Below are positions 30,726 through 43,063 of a DNA stretch of 64,000 bases, piece by piece. Where the stretch lies: NCBI GenBank assembly GCA_039566865.1, contig CM076949.1:23412501-23476500 (forward strand), read 5' to 3'. Made by a program: the position numbers and the translations under genes. The stretch comes from Aurelia coerulea (Eukaryota > Cnidaria > Scyphozoa > Semaeostomeae > Ulmaridae). Within the stretch, counting starts at the first letter, position 1. Every line of letters starts with the position of its first letter. Under the pieces are notes generated by a model. That model was not told where the DNA came from, made no database searches, and worked only from the letters and a program-made list of their open reading frames with translations.

Positions 30726-30733
30726 CCCTACGC

Positions 30734-32040
30734 GTACGCGTAGCCTACTAAACACCTGATCCAAACAGTATCTCTTCTCCAAATATCAAGCGTTTCACCA
30801 TGATCACTATGATTTCACTGGAGGACGCTTAGTGCCTCACTCTGGGATGTGAGAGAGAGGTTGTAAAAACGGCCTAAACTGCACGCAACTGCAGGGTCTT
30901 TGGAAGCATCTTCGCAAAAGCCAACGGATTCAAAACAACTTGAAAACCAAGAAAACACGAGAGAAATTGTTCATCTAAGAAGTTTCTGTTGCGTTGAAAA
31001 CGAGAGGTTTTTGAGGTGTTTTTGGGATTGTTCTCGACAATTTCAGACAAGACCACTGTCGAAGATAAGGCTGAGCAGCAAGGTGCCAATAATGGGTGCA
31101 ACCCCCGGGTTATACCTTCGAAGTTAAAACTATTAAATATTGGTACACTGTATATCAATAAGACTTTCATTTCACGCAAATACTGTAGAATGCGCAATGA
31201 ACAATATTTTTTCATGAAATTTGCTTCAATAAAAACACAAAACAGAATGAAAATTAGAAATTTAATATTGGGCGTAGGTTTCGGGTCATTTTAGCAATAA
31301 ACATGACTTGAATGCACGGAAACATGCTCGGAAACATGAATTTGCCTGAAGTCATTCCTTTCGAGATAAGCAAACAACAAAAGTTACTAAAGTGTAGGAA
31401 CATTGTCCAAGCAACGGATTGAGTGAGCTAAATATAAACCCTGACAAAACCACCCCAAGTCTTCGATTCAATTTTGGAATAAAGCGTACCTAGAAACTGT
31501 GACCACAAAGGTTGGCTTAGAATCTACCGAGAGAAAAGACAAGCCAGGTCGTAGTCTAGAAATAGAAATTTTTATTCAATTTCTTCAGCTGATATTTTTC
31601 AATAACTTTTCTTCAATAATTCACATTCATGAATTACAAAACCACGATAGAAATATTGATAGAAAGCAAATGCATTTTTTATAAATTCAGGTTATCGCTG
31701 GATTAGAATGAAATAAACGCCAAAGCTCCTGTGTTTCTCGCATCCGATCGCATCAGGGTTGCTCTCCAGTAGGCCATCCCCTCAATTTACGCTCATCTCA
31801 TTGAGTTGAATTGTTGTTGTTGTTGTCGCTCCACTGAGAGCCTTATTTCCCTTTTTTAAAGCCGGACAAAAATGCCAATCTGCGACAAGTTTTTGTCGCA
31901 AAAACGTGTGGTGATCAGAATATGGCTTAGAGGAAGGCGGTTTTTGCATTTATGGCTAGAATGAACATTGATCTAAGTTCTGATAGCAAGCTTTATGGTA
32001 CAGCAGTTATGGAGAACTGCTTTTATGGCGTTTTAAGATC
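30734..32040. other. No supported gene
   Basis: Open frames on both strands at 30874-31294 overlap one another and show no domain, signal peptide or convincing splice sites. A (TTG)n run lies at about 31814. Nothing else seen. Confidence 0.4.
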
Positions 32041-32078
32041 AGTGGTTTAGAGAAAAAAGTAGCAGGCGATTTAGGCCC

Positions 32079-32226
32079 AATAGATCTTTTAGCTAATATT
32101 CGAAAAAAAGAATCCAAATCGAACGATATCTCGATAAATTTGTAGAATGTTCGAATGTATACAGTAGTGATAGAAGCTCCAACGCCACTCAATCAAACCT
32201 TTAGTAGAACAGTTAATAGGTTTATT
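32079..32226. mobile_element. MITE, AATAGACC family, copy 3 (inverted, deleted)
   Basis: AATAGATCTTTTAGC at the left and GTTAATAGGTTTATT at the right match the reverse complement of 9971-10156, with CGATATCTCG, TAGAATGTTCGAATGT and CGCCACTCAATC in order, but about 45 bp of the GGTTCGATCGAG side is missing. Confidence 0.7.
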
Positions 32227-32800
32227 AGAGGCCAATACAAGAGAGACAGGAGCTATTCTGTTTCTACAAGCAGAATAGCTCCTTAACACTTGACCTTTCT
32301 TTGCACGGTCCTCAACCATTTTTACCAATGTGGTAGGACCACGCCCTTCCCATGAAAAATTTACATGCCACGCCCTCTTTCAGCCATAGCAAAGTAAGCT
32401 TCAAATTTTGCTATGAACCATGAGAAACAGACAATCAAAAAGTTCGATCTGCAGATAAACGAAGGTAACGCCCAAACACTGACCATTCGTCCACGACTTC
32501 GGCTTATTATCTATAAATGTTTAAAAAGCTTTGAATTTCCTAACCAATGCAACATTACGTCTCTTGCACTTTGCAAGAGTTAGACGCTATATTTTTATTG
32601 CGGTGCTAACTGATTAGATGTTATTGATAAATTCCTCTTTCTTGAATTTAGCTTATGTCTAACAAATAGGCTTAAAATCTATGAACTTCAAGTTTAGAGA
32701 TTCCTTTAAAAATGCAGTGTTTTATAATTCGTTTGGAGAGCACACCCAAACTAGGGAATTAGGCTGAAGTGGTACATGGAGATCCAAAACGAGGATGGGG

Positions 32801-33346
32801 CCCGGGGGAACCACTCTTATACTTTCCTATAGTATCATGCTCGTACAAAGGCTTAACATATGCACCCTAAACGCTGACCTGTTTTAGCAAAATACATACC
32901 CTAATTGCGGAAGATTGTCTTGAGAACATACCCTTTCCCGTGTCAAAATAAGAATTCCTTGTTCAGGTACCCCTGACGTCAGTTACTAAAATTGCTAATA
33001 TTGCCATGGTATGATTTGAAGAGGAGGTCTTGTGCTGACAAGTCAGTTCTGCTAATATTAATGATTTGAAGAGGAGAAAACTGCTTCAACGACTTCTACC
33101 CACATCTTGTGCTGTTCTGCTAAGTTTTTTGACTCATTACGAATTCTATTTTATAAATTTTGATTAAAATATCATTGTAGAGGAGTTTAAATTTATCAAA
33201 TGCAGAAAAGTGCACCTTTATGGTCGAATTGGCATCCCTAAACACGGGCCCGCGCGGGTCCGTGCCTACTGTCAACAAAGGCACCCTTTCCCGCGCTTTT
33301 TTGTACGAGCATGATAACACATCAGGTACCCAGTGGTCCCCCCGGG
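32801..33346. mobile_element. Non-autonomous element with CCCGGGGG ends and 8-bp TSD
   Basis: Ends CCCGGGGGAACCACT and AGTGGTCCCCCCGGG, flanked by the exact duplication GGATGGGG (32793-32800, 33347-33354). Subterminal ATCATGCTCGTACAAA and TTTGTACGAGCATGAT extend the inverted repeat. No transposase. The 8-bp duplication suggests hAT or another 8-bp superfamily; the terminal CCC is atypical of hAT. Confidence 0.85.
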
Positions 33347-33582
33347 GGATGGGGTTAAAGTTTTCATCATATCAAAATGGGAACTGATTACTGAAAGCCA
33401 ACAGATACTTCTTTGTAGAATCTCTGCCATATGTTATATGTAACCGTCACACTTTTGACAACATATTAGCTTTTTAACCTCCATCGACCCCGCTTAGGCC
33501 ATATTTGATTTTTAGACAGATTGGAATTGCAGCACGCTAGCAAAGCACCCTGGATGACAATGGTATTCAAGTAAGAATCATT

Positions 33583-34309
33583 CTTGTTCGACGTTCGATT
33601 AAATATTAAAAAATAACGAAATAATGAATGGGCTTCATGATACGATAACCATATTGCTGAAATTTTAAATTAATTTTAGACACAAAAAGCTAGCAAATTG
33701 GCTAAATATTCACAGAGTTACGAGCCTTAGAAGTTCAAGGTTGTGCAAAAACTGAAACCAGACGCCCCTAAATTGTATATTTTGTCAAAGAAGAATCTCG
33801 TTTGTTCAAAGTAAATCAAATTGAATTTGAAAAGCACGTTTAATAAACTAGCTTTCTCTAACATTGAATCAAGGTTATGGATGCTTGGAGAAATTCTGTC
33901 GAGCACAATTTGGAATAGCCCCGTCTCTCATCGATTAAGTTTTCATTCCATGTTTTTGGATACTTGCATTCTAAGTTTTTCAACGGTTACAACAATTGAA
34001 TAACTTTTGAAGTCCTATTTGGTTTGCTCTGATATCATTGAGAGGTAAAACATTGGACATTCTTTTACCTTGGTTTTTAGGACGTCTTTTTGAAAAACAA
34101 TTCAGTTAGGGGCGTCTGGTTTCAGCTTTCGCACAAATTTGAACTTCAAAAGCTTGTAAATCCGTGAATTTTAGCAGATTCGCAAGATTCTGGCGTCAAA
34201 AATTAACTTAGAATCTTAGGAACAGGGCTATTTAACCAAGAGCCTGTACATTTTATTGTTGATTTTTAATATTTAATCAAACATCGAACAATTTTTCTGG
34301 GACACCCTG
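33583..34309. mobile_element. Foldback element ending CAGGGTGTCCC
   Basis: Left arm 33583-33790 and right arm 34085-34309 are mirror images: TTGTTCGACGTTCGATTAAA with TTTAATCAAACATCGAACAA, and CTGAAACCAGACGCCCCTAA with TTAGGGGCGTCTGGTTTCAG. The right end (minus strand) is CAGGGTGTCCCAGAAAAA; the left counterpart of that terminus is missing. The GGGTGTCCCA end also occurs in the 8837-13448 composite. Confidence 0.7.
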
Positions 34310-34734
34310 TATGCTTCAAGTTAGTCTTGATTAAAAAAGATAAACGATTGGATCTTTTGATTGAAAAAACTGGCGTCATAAATTAGTTGTATGCCCTGGT
34401 TTTCATTTAAAAACATCAATAGCTTGTAACTTCCAGACAGATGACATGAACAAATATTTATTGAAAGTTCCTTGAAAATCAATCCTTGCAGCACAAAATC
34501 ACTAATTGTCCGCAATAAATTTGCTTGTCTCGATTATCTTTCAATTTAATTTTGGATTAAAAAACGAGGCGTTTCTTTATCCAATCAATCTGTTCTCTTG
34601 CATATTGCCATTGAGTGATCGTTCAGGGAGATGCCTGAATTTCCAGAAAATATTGAAGGAGCAAAGACAAATATTTTTTTGAAGCTTTCTTTGATGAATC
34701 TTGCTAGCAGTGATAATTTTGCTTTTGAAGGTTC

Positions 34735-35201
34735 TCTGAAACCCAGGTAGCTAGCTCGCTCGTTGTGCATTAAATTGTTTTTAAGAGCAAACTTGAACAT
34801 AGCAGATCAAAAGAAGAAGGATATATCTACACATCGGTCTCTGGCGTTTAATTTGTTTGGCTTAGAAGCCAATTGGGAGGCCACTCAATTCTCTTATTTT
34901 TTCGGGTGTGATTAGAATACTTACTGCTCACAGCTTCTGAACCAAAGAAATTAAATGCCAGAGGCAAATGTGTAGATATATCCTTCTTCTTTTGATCTAT
35001 GTTCAAGTTTGCTCTTAAAAAGAATTTCTGGAATGCACAACGAGCGAGCTAGCTACCTGGGTTTCAGAGAAACTTTTGCGGCTTTTTTTGTTTTGAATTA
35101 TTGGTTGAGGGAATTTCCTTTGCCTGCGATCGCTTATCATTTTGAATTCAAGTGTCAATAAAAACAACTCATGCTATTGTTTTACAAAATCTGTCCTTGT
35201 T
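34735..35201. mobile_element. Mutator-like foldback family, copy at 34.7-35.2 kb
   Basis: AACCCAGGTAGCTAGCTCG on the left and CGAGCGAGCTAGCTACCTGG on the right are mirror images, as are the AAGAAGAAGGATATATCTAC blocks. The right end GTTTTACAAAATCTGTCC, TTGTT is present; the left end is truncated near 34735. Confidence 0.75.
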
Positions 35202-35269
35202 CCTTGGGCAAGAGCTCCTTGAGCTATACTGAACAAAGATAAGGCTCAAATCCTTACTAGCTGCTACAG

Positions 35270-35372
35270 CATTAATTAGCTGTAGTAGGCCTTAATTAGC
35301 TGTAATTTTAGCTATTGTTCTGTTCGGTTTTGTTCAGCCTACTTTGTAAATAAATAAATGATGATGATGAGC
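35270..35372 (+). mobile_element. Probable LINE 3' tail with (ATG)n
   Basis: TTTGTAAATAAATAAATGATGATGATGA is the form expected of a short LINE tail; no coding remnant precedes it. Confidence 0.35.
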
Positions 35373-36880
35373 ATGCGGAAATCATCCAATTTCATGCTAA
35401 TAAACCAATGAGATCGCCACTTTCTAACCCATTCAGAAAAAATCGGTCGTATGGGGTAAAATTTCTAGTATCCTCACAAAAACTGAAATGGATGCTAAAT
35501 TACTTCAGTCATTTGCATTTGTTTGATACATCGTCTGGACTGGAGGTCTGGACTTGTTTACATGTTTAGGCACATAGCTCATTTGGGGCCGGAGCTGCAT
35601 TCATTTTCCGGTCGAAGAATATTGACCTTCGCTGAATATATATGAGATATGCAGATAAGAATTTCATTAATTATGCATACTGACCTGAGCAATAACCCAA
35701 ACTCATTCACTACTGTCATATCTCAAAATTGGAGGCAATTTCTAACGATTTCCAGCAGAGACATCATTTCGATCAAAGTACGCTTAAATCTGTGATGTTG
35801 CATCAACGAGGAACATTTGAAAATATTCCCCACACAGCATAAACATTGACAACAAAGATTTCAAATTTTATCAACAAACAAGATTCGACCAGCATACCAG
35901 GACACCAGCAAGGTTCTGTAGGGCAAAGAAAGCGACGATTCAGGGTCGGGTTCAGGGTATCATATAAAGACAAACAGATAAATCAATGGCTTGGCTGGTC
36001 ATATCTAGCAATGCGTCACTCTATTGATGTCATTTAGGGCTTTGGAAACGAAAACGATATCGGATATTTATTCACCATGACAACTGGTCTTCGCTGAGTA
36101 GATATTGCGTATCTTTTCCCGACGCATACCCGCACACGGAGAAGTATCATGACGCCTGGTCTGGTGTCTGGTACCATGGCAACCTGCGGCACATTATCAA
36201 GAATTCGATGACTTATCAAATGATTTCGAAGTTCGATTTACGTTGACATTATTTTTGGCAATCACAACCCTCACAACCGAACTTCGATGTAAACAAAAAT
36301 ACTTTCTCGTAGTTGGTGTGAGGTGTGAACGAAATGATTGTTTGACTTGATTTGTTTTGTTTCACAGAGAAAACCTTTCCAAAATAAGCTCTTTTAAACG
36401 ATAAAACAGTCATCTTTAATTGGAATGTCGATTTTCGAGGCCTTCCCGGGGGTTTAGGGATTAGGGGATGCTCGGAATTTTTGACCTGAGAAAAAGGGAA
36501 CATTTGTAACGATAGTCTGGGAACAAGTAAGGGAACAAATTCGTGAAAATTCATATTTTTAGGGAACAAATTGGTGAATTTTCTGAGCTGAGCCTCGAGT
36601 GTTATTTAGTCTTTGATGATTCTTCCTGAGAATCGTTCTTAATCATATTCTAGATCCAAAACTACAGAATCCTTTTCTTTAAAAAAGCCCCCTGCTAATA
36701 AACTAAAAGCCATGTATAGTACATCCAACAATGTTTGTTGATTGCACCAAAACTTGCCTTATGGTACCTTGTTGCTGCTGTACGTTCTCAAATTTAGGCC
36801 TGATACAAAAGTCTCTCATACAAAATGCTTTTATAAAGAGAAAGAGTTCGATTGTCCAGTAGCTCTTGCAATGATTCTAA
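35373..36880. other. No supported gene
   Basis: Only short overlapping open frames. A tandem-like GGGAACAAGTAAGGGAACAAATTCG segment lies near 36515-36575. No TIR pair recognised. Confidence 0.4.
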
Positions 36881-37021
36881 AAGGGCTCAAGAAATTATTG
36901 CATTATTTTTATAAGAAACTGTTCATAAGAAACTATACTGTTGATTTTTCAAAGATTAAGAAACCAGGCCACGGAGATCAAAAAGTTGAAAAACTTGTCT
37001 AATTTGCAGCTCTCAGGACAA

Positions 37022-37086
37022 TACCCTGGGTACCAGACTCTCTTTAACATAAATTTCATGTTAGAGAGTCGGGTACCCAGGGTATC
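37022..37086. repeat. Hairpin ATACCCTGGGTACC / GGTACCCAGGGTAT
   Basis: ATACCCTGGGTACC, AGACTCTC and TAACAT are mirrored by ATGTTA, GAGAGTC and GGTACCCAGGGTAT around a short loop at about 37054. It lies within TAAGAAAC-rich sequence of the mariner-like family. Confidence 0.75.
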
Positions 37087-37906
37087 AGGTCAATGAAAAT
37101 TATCAAGAAACGTTGGCAGCAAAAAATATCCAAAAACTTAAGAAACTTGCTACCAGCCCTGGACCTAGAACAGTAAAGTCCCACCGATTAGAAACTACTT
37201 TGTTATAAGAAACCCAGAACCTGAATTTTCGCAAAAAAAAATGCAAAACAATAAGTTAATTAAGGAAGAACAATAGGCTGAGGTAAGAAAGTGGGTTTCT
37301 CAAGTGGGCGAGGTAAGAAAGACTGGATTTTACTGAACTCATAAAAAAAGGAGTGGTGTTTCTCTTCAGAAGTTCTATTTTTGTAAAACGACCTCTTGAA
37401 AGTTGATTTCTTCAAAAAGAACTTTGTTGGCATTTTATCGACTCACTCATTGACCAAACATGAGTCATTTTGTAAAATAGAAATAGGCTTGGCTCCTGAG
37501 TAAGAATGCGGTATATTGCATGAAAACAAGTGTGGAATTGACCCGAAAAAGAAAACCTGATCTATGTCATTCTGGGTCATTTTTGCAGGAATTTCACGAA
37601 AAATTTTGCATGACATCTTTGAAGGCTACATGCGGATTCAACAACTGAGACCACGAGCAACAGGACGCCAATTGTTTATCAGTGTGAAATTTTTATCAGA
37701 TTCTGAAATTTTCCACCTTAAAAACCATGAAAAAGCGACAAGGTGGCTCACTACCAAGTAAAAATAAGTTCAAAACGCACACAAAATAATTGTTTAAGGT
37801 GGCTCGCTACTGATATAAATTTCACACCGATACACACTTGGTGTCCTATCGCTCATGCTTACACCCATGACTTTAGGGACTGTATTTGTTGAGGAGACGA
37901 GCAAGG

Positions 37907-38043
37907 GTTTGTCCGAGGAAACTTATGTGTCCCCCCGTGCAGTACGTTAATGCTCATGCGCCCGGCAGAGTTCCAACCAAAACGCTACTGCGCATGAGCT
38001 TTAACCCACTGCACGGGGGGACACACACGTATCCTCGAACAAA
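37907..38043. mobile_element. Short MITE with GTGTCCCCCCGTGCAGT arms, copy 1
   Basis: GTGTCCCCCCGTGCAGTACG and mirrored CACTGCACGGGGGGACAC, with the outer CGAGGAAAC / GTATCCTCG pair, form an almost complete hairpin. Centre GTTCCAACCAAAACGC. A second copy with reversed centre is at 39349-39473. Confidence 0.75.
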
Positions 38044-38139
38044 CAGTATCTCGTCTCCCCAACAAGTATCTTTTGAATACCATTGGGTTCCAGGAAAAAA
38101 ATTCAAATTTTGATTAGAGCACCTAACCCAACTTTTGAG

Positions 38140-38612
38140 CTTGTCATAACACAGGTAGTATCATGGATGGTGTATTATGGTGTTAATTAGAATCACAGAA
38201 GAGTTGAAATACCTTTGTTTTTTTCCCTTGTTTTTCCTGTCCAAACTTCACTCCAATTGTAACAGTACTTTCTAGGCCAGTCAATCCCCAATACCTTGTT
38301 TTCTTCATTGCGTTTCCTTTCCAAGCTGCACTCTAATCCGGAAAGGAAACACAATGAAGAAAAGAAAGTATTGGGGATTGACTGGCCTAGAAAGTACTGT
38401 TAGATTGACTTGGAGTGCAGTTTGGACAGGAAACACAACGAAAAAACAAAGGTATTTCAACTCCTCTGTGATGTATGTATGTATGTATGTTTGTAATAAT
38501 ATCTTTTACGTGGAATACAGGGCGAAGCTAAAGCTTGTTTACACAGCCTGGTCCACTAATTAACACCATAATATACCATCCATGAATCATGATACTCACT
38601 ACCTGTGGTTCT
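38140..38612. repeat. Large foldback with arms ~200 bp
   Basis: GGTAGTATCATGGATGGTGT, GTTGAAATACCTTTGTTTTT and TACTTTCTAGGCCAGTCAAT on the left are mirrored on the right around a centre at about 38337. The right arm carries an extra ~90 bp including an (ATGT)n run at about 38471. Confidence 0.8.
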
Positions 38613-39037
38613 AACAAAGGATTATAAATCATTTATATCAGGGGCGTAAATTCATACTGCGCAAAACCATAAGCATGTCAAGTACATGTATTGTGCATCT
38701 ACCATTTTGGGATGCCTTCCTTTCCAGTTTTAATATAATGTTCACAAAATTCCTGTACTCTAAGAAGTTCAGAATTTGACCCAAGACTGAAAATGCCCAT
38801 TATTTGAGTACTAAACGTTTCTTAAAAAGTTTAATGAGATCATCGAGCGTTCCACAGCGAATTTTATGAACCAGAATCATTTCTTTAGTAATACTGGTAA
38901 CAGAGACTCAATTTTTTGTTGATTTGAGAATTTTTCATGCAAAGAGTTTCTTAAAAAATACCTGTATCATAGAATAAGTAACTGCTGGGTATAGAAACCA
39001 AAACTATGATATCTTTGTTGCTGATATCTTTGTTAAT

Positions 39038-39180
39038 GAGTATTGCATGCAGACATTATTCAACTTTCTCAATAGCCGCAGAATCCCCACCCTTCGATGT
39101 CTTACTCTTGAGTATTGCATGCAGACATTATTCAACTTTCTCAACAGCACCAGAACCCCACCCTTCGATATCATATTTAT
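39038..39180 (+). repeat. 73-bp tandem duplication
   Basis: GAGTATTGCATGCAGACATT, ATTCAACTTTCTCAA and CCACCCTTCGAT occur twice, 73 bp apart, with a few differences. Confidence 0.85.
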
Positions 39181-39348
39181 CAAAGCAGATTAAGACGATC
39201 TCCTGACCAGTTTGACAAATATAAGCTTGCTTGAGATATCACGACCGATTGGAGGCCTGGTGCCCGTAGAAAGATAATTGTGCGTCTATTTCTTGATTGA
39301 TGTAAGTGGTTGTTGCAGTTGGAACTTATTGGGAAGACGAAATACGTT

Positions 39349-39473
39349 TTGTAAGAGGAAACGTATGTGTCCCCCGTGCAGTAGGTTAATGCTCATGCGC
39401 AGTAGTGTTTTTGGTTGGAACTCTGACGGGCGCCTGAGCATTAACCTATTGCACGGGGGACACATAAGTTTCT
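39349..39473. mobile_element. Short MITE with GTGTCCCCCGTGCAGT arms, copy 2
   Basis: Same arms as 37907-38043, but the central GTTGGAACTCTG is in the opposite orientation, so the two copies are inverted. Confidence 0.75.
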
Positions 39474-39563
39474 GAAAAAATCTGGATTAAGCGATATTCT
39501 TATACATTTTGAAGAAATCTTAGAGCTTTGTGTACGTTCTGTTTGTGAAACCATGTGAAACTA

Positions 39564-39951
39564 CACGAATTTTTCTTCATAAGAAACTGAGGTCCGGGGC
39601 TGGTAGGCAGTTTCTTAAAATTTTTGGGCCATTGTGCCACCAAAAGTTTCTTACGTGTTTCTCATATTTTTAATGCTGGAAATGTACAGTTAATTTTGTT
39701 TTGTCTAAAGGGCTCCCAAATTACTTAGTAAGATTTCAGAACAAGTAAGTAACATAATTCGCACTCAAAATAATGTCCAAAAAGTTGCTATAACTGTACA
39801 CTGTAAAACCATTTTTGAGTGCGATAGGAAAATTAAAACTGTAAATTACAAAAGTTTCTTAGCTTTTTCAATTCAGGTAGGGTTGTTTCTTAACTTTCGA
39901 AAAATTGGGCCTACCGTTTCCTATAAGCGGTTTCTTATAAAAAAATGAGTG
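39564..39951. mobile_element. Mariner-like MITE, TAAGAAAC family (copy E)
   Basis: CACGAATTTTTCTTCATAAG and mirrored TTATAAAAAAATGAGTG ends, TA on both sides (39562-39563, 39952-39953). Near-identical interior to 5646-6029 (GGTCCGGGGCTGGTAGGCAG, GGGCTCCCAAATTACTTAG). Its flanks are a ~65-bp direct repeat starting ATTCTTATACATTTTGAAG. Confidence 0.85.
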
Positions 39952-40114
39952 TATTCTTATACATTTTGAAGAAATCTAGGAACTTTGTGTACGTTCTGTT
40001 CATGAAACTAGTAACAACCTGAAATGCACGTTTGAAGGAGCTGATTTGATTTCCCTGACAAAATAAATATAAAGAGGAATGTCTCAACAATTTCTTGATG
40101 ATCTGAACATGATA

Positions 40115-40498
40115 CACGTATTTTTTCTTATAAGAAACTGCTTATAAGAAACTCAACTCTCAGATCGCCAAAAAATTAAGAAACTTCAGAACTGGAAAAA
40201 TATAAGCTAAGAAACTATATATTTTGATGAAGGAAATCCTCGACATGCTTTTACTTTACTTTCACTTGTTTCCTGTATCATATTACTCGTAAGGTACTTG
40301 AGTAATGTCTAAACATTGGAAAGGCTTAAAAATAAAAAAACCTTGTTTTGAAATGTTCACGAGGGCACAGGTAGTGAACATGAAGATTGTTATGGAACCT
40401 CTAAGAAACTCGTAAGAAACTTTGAGTACTCAAAATCTGATAACTTTAAGAAACTTCCAGTACTGGCCCAAATTCTTAGTTTCTTAAAAAAATACGTG
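40115..40498. mobile_element. Mariner-like MITE (copy F), uninterrupted partner of 25323-27982
   Basis: CACGTATTTTTTCTTATAAG to mirrored TTAAAAAAATACGTG, TA on both sides (40113-40114, 40499-40500). Holds CTCTCAGATCGCC, CCTCGACATGCTTTTAC and TACTGGCCCAAATTC in the order of copy C, giving the empty site for that LINE insertion. Confidence 0.88.
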
Positions 40499-41772
40499 TA
40501 TTAGAAGTTGGTTTCTTACCAAGAGTTTCTCGTAAAAATAGGTATATCTCACCTCACCGCCACTCCAAAATGACTCCACTGCATCTACTCAGCAAACCTT
40601 CGATAGACTTTATCCTGCAGACGACGAAAGCAAACCTTAGTTGAAATATATCGAGTAAACTGATATGAGGCCAATAAAACGTGGTGGCAGAGTTGTCTTG
40701 GCAAAAACATGGACACCAGTCATTCAGCAACAAATTACGAAACGCACCCTTCAAGTATTTGATGATATTTTAAAGATTTATAACATGTGGTTTGAAACTG
40801 TATCCTATCAGGTTAAATAAGGATATTAAAAATAGCGCTTACGTCATTGTTTACGTCTTTTCCTGGCAGGCAAGATTCTAGCAGTTGGCTGCTGTTTAGT
40901 TTGAGAAAGTTACGCTGGAGTAACTTTTACTGTGTAAAATTCCAACCGTTCGGAAAATTCCTTCGACTAGGAATCAGCCTATACTTCACGCACACCCATT
41001 TCAGATCATGTGACCTCTCGTGGAAACTTTCTTTTAGGGTACATCACTTAGAAATCTCTGCCGTTTCTTAGACTTTAAATTTTCCCATGCACCTTTAGGG
41101 AGTTAAAATATTCTGCTAATGGTTGCTGGTTGAAAACGTTGTTTTAAATCGTCCTGGTTAAATTTCTTATTCGAGTTGTTTGTTAATCATTAGCAAATAT
41201 TGTCAAAATACACTCAAAATGGATTACAAAATCTATTGCAAAAACTAACAGACAGATTTTGCTGCTAGATAAATCTCGATAAGTTTGGATTTCGAATTGT
41301 TTTCGTCGCAAAAAATAAACAAAACACATCTATTATTAAAGTTTTACGTCGTTGATCTGTGCCTCTTTTAATGAAGACCAAGCCATTGGCATTTCAAAAG
41401 TAATCTACTTAAAACTTTGCAGATTAGATTAAATTAAATGAATTACACTTTTTTAGCAATTCTTCCAATATTTATCAGACAGAATGCATCACGATTTAGG
41501 TTTTCATTGAGAAGTATGCATAACAGTTCTCATAGTTTATTCCGTGTAATTTAGATATTTACTGCACAGCTTCTGAATTCGAGAAAAAACTTTCGACGGG
41601 AAATGTTTAGATTTATCCGTCTACTTTCGATACATGCTCAAATCTATACCCATTTCGTATGTGCACAGGTTGAGTTAGCCACCTGAGTTTCACGATATCA
41701 TTTGTGCTTCGGTTTATTTACATCTGTGGCTTTAGCCGGAGAAACAATTTTATTTGCAGTCGATCATCGCTA

Positions 41773-42440
41773 AAACGAGACTGATCTTGTAACAAAATAC
41801 CATCAGTTGCTTTTGATTGCCACTGGACTTCAAAGCAATTAGCGATCGCAGACAAAGGAAATTCTCTCAACCAGTAATTCAAAACAAACAAAGTCGCAAA
41901 TATTGCTCTGAAATCCAGGTCGCTAGCTTGCTCGATGTGCATTCCAGAGAGAAAACATGAGCATATATCGAAAGAAGAAGGATATATCTAAATATCTACC
42001 TCAGGTATTCTATTTGTTTGCTTCAGAAGCTGAGTAGTAAGTGTTTTCATTATTCCCAAAAATACGAGAAGTAAATCGCCTACCAATGAGCCTGCGTGCA
42101 TACAAATTAGCTTGAGGTAATTCTCTGAAAAGAAACTAGCCGAGTCTGCACGCAGGCTACTAGCAATCGGCTACAAATGAAATGAAATGGCTAAGGTAGA
42201 TGTTAAGATATGTACTTCTTCTTTCAAAATATGCTCATTCCTGTTCTTGAAGACAATTTCTGGTATGCACAATGGGTGAGCTAGCTACCTGGGTTTTAGA
42301 GCAATTTTTGCGGTTTGCTTTGTTTATGACTTGATCTACCGGGCATAGAATTCCATGTGTCTGCTATCGGTAATCACTTCGTACTTGGGTGTTAATCAAA
42401 AAAGGTAACGGATCTTATTGTAACAGTATCTGTCCTTGTT
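41773..42440. mobile_element. Mutator-like foldback family, diverged copy
   Basis: CGATCGCAGACAAAGGAAAT, CTCTCAACCAGTAATTC and AAGAAGAAGGATATATCTA on the left are mirrored less well on the right, which ends ATCTGTCCTTGTT. An extra hairpin (GCCTGCGTGCAT...TGCACGCAGGC) sits in the middle. No flanking duplication visible. Confidence 0.6.
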
Positions 42441-43063
42441 TTAAAACAGGAATTATGCATTACTGTGAGATTTTATAGGTATTGAGCGTTCTAAACCTTC
42501 TGTTTATGCGTTGTGGTGAGTACCCTATCGCTTGTTAACGAACTTAATTTTTGTTGGTAGCGAGCCACCTTAAGTGAAAGTGCAGACGATGAGGCGCCCA
42601 CCGAATTTCAAAACTGAGGCCAAAATAATTTGATGCGTTTTTCCAACACATTTATACATCTCCTTGGGCTGATTTCCACTCAGTAGGACTTTCTGAGCGG
42701 GCGGAATTTACACAATAAAAGGCTGTCACGCGTAACATTCTATTCAAATCCAAAGCGATATTTTCTTTCGTAAACAAAAAGATTTCCAGTCCGCCCGGAA
42801 ATTATAATTTTGCTTTCCAATCGGCTATGAATAAGCATACTAAATGTACTAAGCATCCTTTATGTAGAAAATCCCAAGGTAGACTTTTCCGGCTGCCATT
42901 TTCAAAAGAAGAACGTGTCTAATTCTCTAGAGGATCATCAATTTTTAAATTTGACTTCTCTTTCTGATTGATCTTCTGAATTTAGAAATCAGATGGCGAC
43001 TTCTTGAATTGTATTATTATTGTATCTTCTTGAATTATAGTCTGTCTCAAATTAGATGTCGCC

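Noticed and set aside
36742..37002. 86-codon plus-strand frame
   Set aside because: Overlaps TAAGAAAC-rich mariner-like sequence and starts with TTG; no domain.
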